From Eremophila alpestris peregrina (Eukaryota > Chordata > Aves > Passeriformes > Alaudidae): 64,000 nucleotides of DNA. The DNA lies in NCBI GenBank assembly GCA_009792885.1, contig WMCF01000175.1, forward strand, positions 1-64,000, in the 5' to 3' direction. The stretch's first letter is position 1; each line of letters starts with the position of its first letter. The notes beneath the pieces are model-generated. The model searched no databases. It was not told the DNA's origin and saw only the letters and a list, made by a program, of their open reading frames with translations. The position numbers and the translations under genes were made by a program. Shown in pieces: positions 12,997 through 22,335 of this stretch.

Positions 12997-13440
12997 CACA
13001 GAATCATGGAAAGGTGACATTTAAACATCACCCCTGACACCTCCCACTGTCCCAGGCTGCTCCAACCTGGCCTTGGGCACTGCCAGGGATCCAGGGGCAG
13101 CCACAGCTGCTCTGGGCACCCTGTGCCAGGGCCTGCCCACCCTGCCAGGGAACAATTCCTGCCCAAGATCCCATCCAGCCCTGCCCTCTGGCACTGGGAA
13201 GCCATTCCCTGTGTCCTGGCACTCCAGGCCCTTGGAAAGAGCCTCTCTCCATGTTTCCTGTAGCTCCTTCAGGCTCTGCAAGGGCACAGTGAGGTCACCC
13301 CAGAGCTTCTCCTCTCCAGGCTGAACATTCCCAGCTCTCCCAGCCTTTCCTCCCAGCTGCTCCATCCCTCAGGAATCCTTGTGGCCTCCTCTGGATGTGC
13401 TGGAACAGATCCTCACCTTTCCCATGCTCAGGGCCCCAAC
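12997..13440 (-). mobile_element. CR1 LINE 3' fragment, long copy
   Basis: Minus-oriented copy whose 3' end is at 12997 (CACAGAATCATGG). It reaches 5' past the CTCCTCTCCAGGCTGAACATT block and the CCTCCTCTGGATGTGCTGG block, so it keeps more of the CR1 3' region than most copies here. The first 40 bp at the 3' end are altered. Its 5' end faces the 5' end of the plus copy at 13957. Confidence 0.92.
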
Positions 13441-13956
13441 CCAACACAAACCCTCCTCAGGTTGATGCTGGAACTCCCCAGTTGGGACTGCAGCCAAAGC
13501 TGAGCCTTGCTGAGCTCTGAAGGACCCAAGCCCTTCCCAGCTGAGCTGAGACAAAGCAGAGGGAAATGCCAGCAGGGAAGATTTATCTCACTGTGCCTCT
13601 CTGCTGATGAAAACAAAACAGTGACATGAAAACTCTTTAGAAAACCATTTAAGAGGGATCAGCAGATCTCAGCTGCTAATGGAGCGTGTCCCTTGTGCTG
13701 TCTCAGTGCCTGGTGCTGCTGATCCAGGGGCTGGGAGCAGCCTGGGGATTGAGGGATGATCACAGACAGACACACACTGAGACAGGGGCACTCCTGGAGC
13801 ACAGCAGGGAGGCAGTGCTGGACACTGAGCAGTTTGACAGATGGACACTTCTGCACATCAAACAGCATGAGGAAATGTCTCTTCTGGACAGCAAGAATGG
13901 AGCAAAGCCTCCCACCTCTGATTCCTGGGATTTAAGGGATCATATTAGACCAAGGT
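13441..13956. other. unique spacer between head-to-head CR1 copies
   Basis: About 515 bp of single-copy-looking DNA between the facing 5' ends of two CR1 copies. No gene seen. Confidence 0.55.
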
Positions 13957-14360
13957 GATCAGAGGGATGGAGCAGCTCTGCTGGGAGGAAAGGCAGAGAA
14001 TGTTCAGCCTGGAGAGGAGGAGCTCTGGGGTGACCTCATTGTGGCCTTCCAGGAGCTAGAATAAACATGGAGAGAGGCTTGGGACAAGGGATGGAGGGAC
14101 AGGACACAGGGAATGGCTTCCCAGTGGCAGAGGGCAGGGCTGGATGGGATATTGGGCAGGAATTGTTCCCTGGCAGGGTGGGCAAGCCCTGGCACAGGGT
14201 GCCCAGAGCAGCTGGGGCTGCCCCTGGATCCCTGGCAGTGCCCAAGGCCAGGTTGGACACTGGGGCTTGGAGCAGCCTGGCACAGTGGGAGGTGTCCCTG
14301 CCATGGCAGGGGTGGAGACAGATCCTCTTTAAGATCCCAAACCACCCAAAATCCTGTGAC
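13957..14360 (+). mobile_element. CR1 LINE 3' fragment, long copy
   Basis: Sense copy starting at about GATCAGAGGGATGGAGCAGC, through the TTCAGCCTGGAGAGGAGG and GGGACAAGGGATGGAGGG blocks, to a worn tail, AAGATCCCAAACCACCC, near 14350. With the copy at 12997-13440 it forms an inverted pair able in principle to fold into a long hairpin. Confidence 0.93.
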
Positions 14361-15583
14361 CCCTGGAGGGTGAGCCAGCACAGAGTGTAGGGACACTTGG
14401 GATGGCCCCAAGAGGGACCAGAGCCTCCCCACAGACCCCACCCCAGAGCTCAGGGCCAAGGAAAACCCTCTGCCCAGAGCCAGGGAAAAGCAAACAGCTT
14501 CTCCATGAGGCAATTCAGTCCCCACTCCCCTCCAGGGAGAAAACAGGAGGAAAATTACATTTTTCCCTCCAGAATCTGGGGAAAATTAATCTAGATTTCA
14601 CCTTTGTCTCTATTCCCTTGTATGTTAACCTTGCTCAAGGAGAGCAGATGCCTTGGGCTGCAGAATTATTCCCAACTAGAAATCCAAGTGGTTTAAACAG
14701 TGCTGGTGGGAAAAGGGCTCCAGGGATGAGCAGAGAGAAGCCTTGTACAGGCACAAACCACTTCACACCTCTGATCAGGAACCCCCGAGGGCACAGAGCT
14801 CACTGCACATCCACAAAACAGAAATTAGCATGGAAACTCCTGCCCCAGCCACTGCTCCAGCCATCCAGCTCATTTTGTAGCAGCTGTTTGAAAAATTCAG
14901 GCTTTTTGTGTTGTCAGTGAATCATTTCAATAAAAAAAAGGGAGAATTGTCAGAAGGAACACAAGATTTGCCTCTCCCCACAGAGCAGGGGTGGATACAA
15001 GCTGATCAGACCTGGGCCACTGAAGGGTTTGTGTGGGGGGCCAACAAAGCTATGAAAACACTGCCCTGTTTGGGGGGTTTAAAAAGACCCCATGACATGA
15101 CATGAGTACAGAGCTGCAGGAATGATCACTGATTTCTGTGGTTCAAAAGAATCAACTTCTGACTGGAGGGTTTTGTTTTGTTTTGTTTTCACAAATAATG
15201 AAGAACCCTCTTGTTCCTATTCAAAACTGAGAAATCAACATTTCTGGTGGCTTGCTCTGGATTTCCATGGAATAAATCCTTCCCCTAGTTCACATAAAGA
15301 GATTAATTTTTTTTTCCCTCTTTAATCTGCCCTGAACATATTTTCTTGTGCTGCTGTTTGGCACCAGGCAGCCAAACAGGCCCCAGAAGTGCAGAATTTC
15401 TGTGTGAGCTCCTGCAGCTGATGTGATTGCAGCCTCCCTGGGGATGCACTGCATGTCTGGATACTTTTCCATGCCTAAGGACTGCCATAGGTCATTTCCT
15501 TGGGGAATAAATGGATTTAATACAAGTGCAATGACCATCCCAAAGCCAGGGCTGTGCTCCCACACATCACAGCCACAGGAGTG
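14361..15583. other. unique DNA with a (TTTTG)n run
   Basis: Single-copy-looking. A short TTTTG microsatellite lies at 15171-15189. No exon or RNA gene seen. Confidence 0.5.
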
Positions 15584-16098
15584 CCAGAATCCCAGGATCC
15601 CTGAGGCTGGCAAATCCCTCCCAGCCCATGGAGTCCCAGCTGTGCCCCATCCCCACCTTGTCCCCAGCCCAGAGCACTCAGTGCCACCTCCAGCCCTTCC
15701 TTGCACACCTCCAGCCATGGGCACTCCAAAGCTCCCTGGGCAGCCCCTGCCAAGGCCTGAGCACCCTTTCCATGCACAAATTCCTGCTGCTGCCCAAGCT
15801 GAGCCTGCCCTGGCACAGCCTGAGGCCCTTTGCCCTTGTGCTGTCCCTGTTCCCTGGCAGCAGAGCCCGACCCCCCCTGGCTGTCCCCTGCTGGCAGGGA
15901 CTTGTGCAGAGCCACAAGGTCCCCCCTGAGCCTCCTTTGCTCCAGGCTCAGCCCCTTTCCCAGCTCCCTCAGCCTCTCCTGGGGCTCCAGCCCCTTCCCC
16001 AGCCCCGTTCCCTTCCCTGGACACGCTCCAGCCCCTCAAAGCCCTCCCTGGATTGGGGTCCAGAACTGGACACAGCCCTCAAAAGGTGCAGCTTCACC
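15584..16098 (-). mobile_element. CR1 LINE 3' fragment (copy X), mosaic
   Basis: Minus-oriented copy of the subfamily with CACAAGGTCCCCCCTGAGCC and CTGGACACGCTCCAGCCCC, ending 5' at the classic CCAGAACTGGACACAGCCC box. Bases 15765-16041 are identical by eye, over 277 bp with no indels, to 22027-22303, yet sequence on both sides of that block differs sharply between the copies. Separately, 15723-15832 matches 19748-19857 with one clear mismatch. Patchwork identity of this kind points to gene conversion or to recombinant source elements. Confidence 0.93.
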
Positions 16099-16488
16099 AA
16101 ACTAAATCCATGACCAGGATTTATGACCAACACAAGAATTTCTGCAGGAAAGGAATGGACACGGAGATTTCCCAGCTCAGTGAGGGACAGGAGCACACAA
16201 ACCCCAGAGTGTGTAAGGAAAGCAGCCACCAGCAAAGATGCAACTCTGCACCATGGAGAGGCCAAAGCAAGGGAATATTTTTGGAAGAAGCGAGGCAGAG
16301 CCTCCAGACGAGATCCCTGCCATCCCCCAGCCTGTCTGTGCTCGAGCAGGTGGGTGGCTGCAAAGTCACACCAGATGCCAAGTTATGTTCCCTCCAAATA
16401 CCCACCAAGTGATTCATGGGTACAGCTTAAACCTCTTTTGTGTTTGAAAGCATCATGTGAGCACCTCACATCCAGCAGGGAGAAACCT
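16099..16488. other. unique DNA, no gene seen
   Basis: Roughly 390 bp between two minus-oriented CR1 copies. Nothing recognised. Confidence 0.5.
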
Positions 16489-16800
16489 GGAATCCCACAG
16501 TGGTTTGGGAAGGGACCTCAAAGCCCATCCAGTGCCATGGGCAGGGACACCTTTCTCTGTCCCAGGCTGCTCCAAGCCCTCTCTAACCTGGTTTTGGACA
16601 CTTCCATGGATCCAGGGGCAGTCACAGCTGCTCTGGGCACCCTCACAGGGCCTGCCCCCCCTGCCAGGGAACAATTCCTTCTCAATATCCTGCCAAAATT
16701 TCCCCTCTCTCTGTCTGAAGCCATTCTCTTCATCCTGTCACTCCAGTTTCCTGACACAGAGTCCCTCTCAAGCTTCTCTGCAAATCCCTTCAGATTGGAA
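16489..16800 (-). mobile_element. CR1 LINE 3' fragment
   Basis: Begins GGAATCCCACAGTGGTTTGG, continues CTGTCCCAGGCTGCTCC and CCAGGGAACAATTCCTTCTC, and fades near 16800 after the TCCCTCTCAAGCTTCTCTGC block. Confidence 0.9.
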
Positions 16801-18455
16801 GCAGATCCTTTGGATCCTTTAAGTCTCCACAAAATGTAAAAGGCTGGAAGCAATCCATTCCCTGTTTTCAGAGTGGGTGGGCAGCAGAGCAGTGTGGAGG
16901 AGTGAGAAAAGCACACCAGGACACGGTGACTGCAGGGCCACAGGAGCAGCACCCGCTCCTCTCTCTCTCTGCAGATGAAGCCAAACAAAGCAAAAGATGA
17001 AAATAAAACGTTTTATAACAGCATCACCACCCAATGAAGTTGTATTTCGTGAGCCCGTGGTAATGAACTCTTATTTTGTGAGCCCACGCAAAAAAAAAAA
17101 AAAAAAATCCCAGACAGCAGCAGAAAAAAACCCAAAAAACATCTTTTACATGAACTTTTCCTTCCTCCTAGTGCTGAATTCCCCAGGATACAGGAGAGGT
17201 GTTTGCTCTGAACATCCCCCCCCCAGGTGTATTCCTCAGCATCCCACAGTGACAGCAGCATTCTCACATCTCCCAGTGCCACCAGCACTGGCACAGCTGG
17301 GAGCAGGAGCAACCAAAGCACCCCCTCCTTTAGCAGGGAGCCAAAACCAAAGGAAACACACCCAGGGAAGAGCATGGAAAAATTCCTTTGAGGGGGTTTA
17401 TGGATTTCTGAAAGATATAAATACTGCCAGGGTTTGAGGCCAAGGTGTCACTGTTCCATCCCCAGGTTCCCTTCAGCAGTTTTCCAGACTGAATCCAGCT
17501 CAGTGTCACTAAAACCCCCTCAAAGACTCCTGTGCCAGGAGGAGCAGCACAGCCACGATGCCAAAATCATCTTGCTGCTTTGGCAGGACCCTTTGAACAC
17601 CTTCATCCCCCCCCAATTCCATGGATTCAGCCCTGAGGGACACGGAGCCACACAGAAAATACCACAAACTGATGTCAGGGGAGCCCAGGAGCTTCAGCAA
17701 TATCAAATATAAAAGCTCCTCCACTCATCTCCAGAAGAAATCTCCCCCTCTGATCCCTACACAGCAATTACAGCCTGAAATGCTTTGCTTGGTAACTCAG
17801 AGCAAATTCTGGCTCAGTGGGACGAGTTAAAGGGCAAAGAAACATTATCAGTGATGTAGCTGGGGCTTTCTGCACTTGTATACTCTTATCTCAGTAATCA
17901 CTGCACAAGCACACACACCTGGGGACTTAAACCTCAGCTTCTGGAGGGGAATGCCTGGAAAAAGGAATCCAGATGGATCCTGAGGAGGTGTCTAACCTCA
18001 GGCTCCTGCAGCATCGAGCTGAAATCCGAGCATCACCCTCTGGAGTCTGCAGTCAGCAGGAGCTGAGGCTGAGCCCAGCAAAAAGGGTTTGGCACTCTGG
18101 AGTTAAAATCATCCCTCAGCTCTGTCCCAGCTCAGGGGCATTGCCAGGAATGTTGCTGTGGATGGAGGGTGAGGAAAAAAAGGGGTTTGCCCCAACAAAA
18201 ATTGTGTTAGTAGGAACATCAGCACTGCCCCCAACCCTTGGAAAACAGCAAGGAATAAAATCTAGTGCCAGGCACCTCTTCCTTCACCAGAATGGGGACC
18301 AGGCTGCAGGATGCACCCTGGCCTTGGACAGTATCAACTGAACAAAGGCTGTGTAGCAGGAAGATCAAACTCATCTGTTCAGTCTTTAATTGAAGGCAGC
18401 ATTCCAAGCCCAGCCTCCAAAGGCTCTTCCTGGCCACCAGGGACACCTGGATATT
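16801..18455. other. unique DNA with an A18 run
   Basis: Single-copy-looking. A run of 18 A lies at 17090-17107. Upstream at about 16955-16975 is a strong acceptor-like CTCTCTCTCTGCAG, and an AATAAA-type signal lies at about 17001-17006. No matching coding sequence was recognised, so a gene is not called. Confidence 0.45.
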
Positions 18456-18568
18456 CCTGCCCAGGGCAGTGCTGGAGTCCCCAGGCCTGGAAGTGTTCAC
18501 AGGACGTGTGGATGTGGCCCTTGGGGACAGTGGGTTAGTGCTGAGCACGGTGCTGCTGCTGGTGGATA
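18456..18568 (+). mobile_element. CR1 LINE fragment, 5' part of a split copy
   Basis: Matches the CR1 segment with CTGCCCAGGGCAGTGCTGGA, CTGGAAGTGTTCACAGGACG and TGTGGATGTGGCCCTTGGGG. The match stops near 18568 and resumes at 18988 with the missing terminal part, so the two pieces appear to be one element. Confidence 0.82.
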
Positions 18569-18987
18569 ACTTATGGGGAAAAGACCTGCTATCACAATGG
18601 GGAATAAAAAATAAATGGATTTTTTAATGGGAGTCATTTACTATATTTAAGCCTGAATTAAGTAATATTTTATTCTTTTAGTATTCTGTTAATGTTGATT
18701 TTTATTAAGATTAATTCCTGTTACATTTTTGAAATTATTCATTCCTGTTAAATCTAAGTGTGGCTCAGTTTAAATATCGCTCAGTTTAAATTATGTTGGT
18801 TTAAGTTCTGTTAAGTTTAAGTTTTACTAAGTTTAAGTGATATTGGGTCTATATCCTATTAATTTAAAGTAATTTTTGTTATATATGAGTTTTATCAAGT
18901 TATGTATTTTAGGGGTTTAATATTTATGTATATTTATGTATTTTAGTGTTTCTATCAAAAATTAATTATTTTAAGATTTATTTCTGT
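18569..18987. repeat. AT-rich insert inside a CR1 copy
   Basis: About 420 bp, strongly AT-rich and built of loosely repeated GTTTAAGTT / CAGTTTAAAT / TTTATGTAT motifs, most regular at 18760-18840. It sits exactly between two consecutive parts of one CR1 3' end. It could be an expanded low-complexity tract or a decayed inserted element. No long open frame or clear terminal repeats were seen. Confidence 0.7.
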
Positions 18988-19032
18988 CAAATTCGATGAT
19001 TTTAAAGGTCTTTCCCAACCTTAATGATTCTA
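18988..19032 (+). mobile_element. CR1 LINE tail, 3' part of a split copy
   Basis: AATTCGATGATTTTAAAGG followed by TCTTTCCCAACCTTAATGAT is the CR1 3' terminus. It continues in register from the fragment ending at 18568. Confidence 0.85.
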
Positions 19033-19619
19033 CGAGTACAAGATTTACTCTGTAATAAACAACTTGCCTCCCTCCCCTCTCTCCCACCATCCCTGTGGAT
19101 TCTCCCTTCTCCCCTCCTTGCCCAATCCCCTTTCAGAACGCTTATCTTTCCTTCCCTCGGCATTCTGAACACACAGAGCAGTGGGGGGAAATGCCCTGGC
19201 ACGGTTCTTTCCAAGGAAGGTTTGTATTTCCAGCAGGGCAGAGGCTGCAATGTGTGTGCAGCATCAGTTCAGTGCAGAATGAGGAGTGCTCAGCCCTCGC
19301 TGCCACTGTGCCATTTCCCACACTGCTGCTCTCCTCCAGCCCAGGCAGGAACATCATCTCCTCACACCCTGGGTGCTCATCAGCATTCCAGGCCAGGGGA
19401 CCCTCAGGGGATTTGTAACCACAGAAATGTTCCTTGGTCCCATTTTTGCTCTCCCTTCTCCCCGCTGTGCCCCAGGCCCAGAGAAGCATCACCAAGAGAC
19501 CTCCTCAGAAGTGAAATTAGCTGGTGGATTCCTGGGAGAGAGGCTGTGGGTGTTGCTCCACTAAGTGCAGCAATCCAAACCTGACACAGGTCAGATTCAG
19601 TGGGAAGGAAAGATCATAA
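19033..19619. other. unique DNA, no gene seen
   Basis: Pyrimidine-rich at 19065-19140, otherwise unremarkable. Confidence 0.5.
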
Positions 19620-19866
19620 AACCCCAGAATCACCAAGGCTGGAAAAACCCTCCAAGAGCACCAAGTCCAGCTTCTGAGCAAACCCCAGCATGCCCAGAGC
19701 ACTGAGTGCTACATTTACTCATTGTTTTAATGTCTCCAGGGACTGTGACTCCAAAGCTCCCTGGGCAGCCCCTGCCAAGGCCTGAGCACCCTTTCCATGC
19801 ACAAATTCCTGCTGCTGCCCAAGCTGAGCCTGCCCTGGCCCAGCCTGAGGCCATCTCCCCTCACCC
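19620..19866 (-). mobile_element. CR1 LINE 3' fragment (copy Z)
   Basis: Starts CAGAATCACCAAGGCTGG and carries GAGCACTGAGTGCTACATTT. From 19748 it follows copy X (15723 onward) almost perfectly for about 110 bp, then breaks off near 19857 after CAGCCTGAGGCC. Confidence 0.9.
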
Positions 19867-20667
19867 TTTGAGCTCTGTATCCACCACCACAACTCTAATT
19901 TGATTTCCCTTTATCCACATTATCCACACAGGAAGGAGCAGAGCCATCCTTGCCATCCAACTTGGCTGGATTTAATATTGATTTCACAAATTAATATTAA
20001 AGCTTGGTTTTGCTGATACCTCTGTCAGTGTGGGTCCCTTCCCAGTTGGGATATTCCATGATTCTCCATGTCAGGACACCAGAGATGGGAGGCACACACA
20101 CACACAGAATGTGCCCCTTTTGCTCCTTGCCCTGGCTGGATTTAAGCAGCACAGATCATTAATGAAACACAGAGATAGGCCTGGCTCTCTGAAATTAAAA
20201 AATTGCTATTCTTGGTGCTACCAGCTGGATCTTATCTCCTCTAACTGCAGTGGAAAAGCTGCCCTTGAACAGCACACAAATCCCTGTCTCTGCTGGTTAA
20301 GCTGGAAATGGCTCAGGCTTGCACTCCCCACCAAAGAAAGTTCTCTGACAAGGAGAGCTCTTAGAAGCTGAATAAAACTTCACACTAAATTAAAACAATT
20401 CCAGGCATTGCAGACATCAGAAATGGTGGCCTTGAATTCAGGGGCTCGTTACAACCCTTCTCTCTGCCATAATGAAATTATGTCTGGCAATTAACCTGAC
20501 ATTTTTCTTCAGGGGATCCTTTCTTTTAAACCACCTGAGTGGAAAAAATAAGGCTGATCTGTGTCTCCACAACACATCCACTGCATCATTTAGGATACAA
20601 TAAAGTGCTTTCAATCCATGGGGGGAAAGCCTGAGAGTTCTACAAGCTGCAGCAGCCTTTTCTGGGA
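19867..20667. other. unique DNA with a CA microsatellite
   Basis: A short (CA)n lies at 20093-20106. No exon or RNA gene recognised. Confidence 0.5.
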
Positions 20668-20705
20668 CTGCTCCCTTCCAACCCAAACCAGCCTGGGATC
20701 CTAAA
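20668..20705 (+). mobile_element. CR1 LINE tail fragment
   Basis: CTCCCTTCCAACCCAAACCA then GCCTGGGATCCTAA: only the last few dozen bases of a sense CR1 remain. Confidence 0.7.
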
Positions 20706-20856
20706 CACACTTGTGCCTCCAGTTTAGAGGTGAGCCTCTTGTTCTGACTGGAATGATAAGAAAGGTTCATCTAAGGCTGTTGACAGATCCCAGATTTGTC
20801 CTCCTGAATAAAGAAATCAAAACCTTCAGAGCTTTGCTCCTCAGCTCTGCTCTGCT

Positions 20857-21304
20857 GGAAGGACCTGGAGCTGCTGCACAGAGCCCAGGGGAGGCTCCAG
20901 GATGAGCAGAGGGATGGAGCAGCTCTGCTGGGAGGAAAGGCTGGAAAAGCTGGCATTGTTCAGCCTGGACAGGAGAAGCTTTGGGGTGACCCAGTTGTGG
21001 CCTGAAGGAGCTACAGGAAACATGGAGAGAGGCTTGGGACAAGGGATGGAGGGACAGGACACAGGGAATGGCTTCCCAGTGCCAGAGTTAGATGGGATAT
21101 TGGGCAGGAATTGTTCCCTGGCAGGGTGGCAAGGCCTTGGAATGGATTTCCCAGAGCAGCTGGGGCTGCCCCTGGATCCCTGGCAGTGCCCAAGGCCAGG
21201 TTGGACATTGGGGCTTGGAGCAGCCTGGCACAGTGGGAGGTGTCCCTGCCCATGGGGTGGAACTTTAAGGTCTCTTCCAGCTCCAATCACTCCAGGATTC
21301 TGTG
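20857..21304 (+). mobile_element. CR1 LINE 3' fragment, long copy
   Basis: One of the longest sense copies. It begins GGACCTGGAGCTGCTGCA, runs through GATGAGCAGAGGGATGGAGC and the GGACAAGGGATGGAGGGACA block, and ends CACTCCAGGATTCTGTG. About a dozen bases are missing after CCAGTGCCAGAG. Its 5' half resembles the copy at 61523 closely. Confidence 0.93.
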
Positions 21305-21858
21305 CTGCAGCACTGAGCCCATCCCCAGCAAAGCCACACAAACATTGTGGGCAAAGTTACACGGCACAAAACGCTCTGCCAGGAGAGTTTTGGGAGTTGG
21401 TTTTCCAAGTGAGCCTTCCCAGGGGGACAGGGGGAGGTCAGGGCTGCTGCTGGGGAGAAAGGAGCCCACAGACAAGAGCTGTGAGGCAAACACTGCTTCA
21501 TTTTAATGAGCCCTCACACATCCCAACCTGCTCCTGCCCAGCTCCTCAGCACCCACCCCACTGTTTGTCTGCAGGGTAGAGGCAGCAACAAGCAGCAAAC
21601 AGCCAAGGCAAACAATGGGGTTTTACAGTATTTCTATAATTACTGTGCCTTCCACTGTCCTCCTAATTGGTGTTTGCAGAGCTGGATTCCTGCAGAGCTG
21701 TCTGGAGGAATGCAGCACCCGAGCCAGCAGCAGCCAAGTGAACTGAATTTAATAAACTCAACCACTGCTGCCCCTGCCCAGAATGGCAAATACAGGGGCT
21801 GGGCTCAGGTACCTCCACTGGGAGAAAAACACACTCTGTGAAATCTATTGCCACATGC
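21305..21858. other. unique DNA, no gene seen
   Basis: Spacer between CR1 copies. Nothing recognised. Confidence 0.5.
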
Positions 21859-22335
21859 AATCATGGAAACACCAGGGTTGGAAAAGGCCTCCAAGATGAC
21901 CAAGTTCAGCCTTTGACAGAACAGCATCTTGCTCATTAAACCACAAACCCGAGTGCTACACTTGAAGACTCGTAGGGATGAGGACTCCACCACTGCCCTG
22001 GGGAGCCTTTTCCAATGTTTAACCATCCTTTCCATGCACAAATTCCTGCTGCTGCCCAAGCTGAGCCTGCCCTGGCACAGCCTGAGGCCCTTTGCCCTTG
22101 TGCTGTCCCTGTTCCCTGGCAGCAGAGCCCGACCCCCCCTGGCTGTCCCCTGCTGGCAGGGACTTGTGCAGAGCCACAAGGTCCCCCCTGAGCCTCCTTT
22201 GCTCCAGGCTCAGCCCCTTTCCCAGCTCCCTCAGCCTCTCCTGGGGCTCCAGCCCCTTCCCCAGCCCCGTTCCCTTCCCTGGACACGCTCCAGCCCCTCA
22301 AAGTCCTTCCTGGACTGGGGGCCCAGAACTGGGCA
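21859..22335 (-). mobile_element. CR1 LINE 3' fragment (copy Y), mosaic
   Basis: The 3' half (21859-22026) is an old-looking CR1 with many differences from copies X and Z. From 22027 to 22303 it matches copy X (15765-16041) base for base. Beyond 22303 the two again differ at several sites within 30 bp. The sharp change at both edges is visible directly in the sequence. Confidence 0.93.

Noticed and set aside
15290..16039. 249-codon minus-strand open frame rich in Gly and Ala
   Set aside because: Lies over CR1 copy X. The same frame is present in copy Y because the DNA is identical, and it does not match the CR1 reverse transcriptase or endonuclease.
17090..17107. Poly-A run as evidence of a processed pseudogene
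   Set aside because: No upstream coding similarity was recognised, and A runs of 13-15 also occur at 11571, 37796 and 44029 without gene context.
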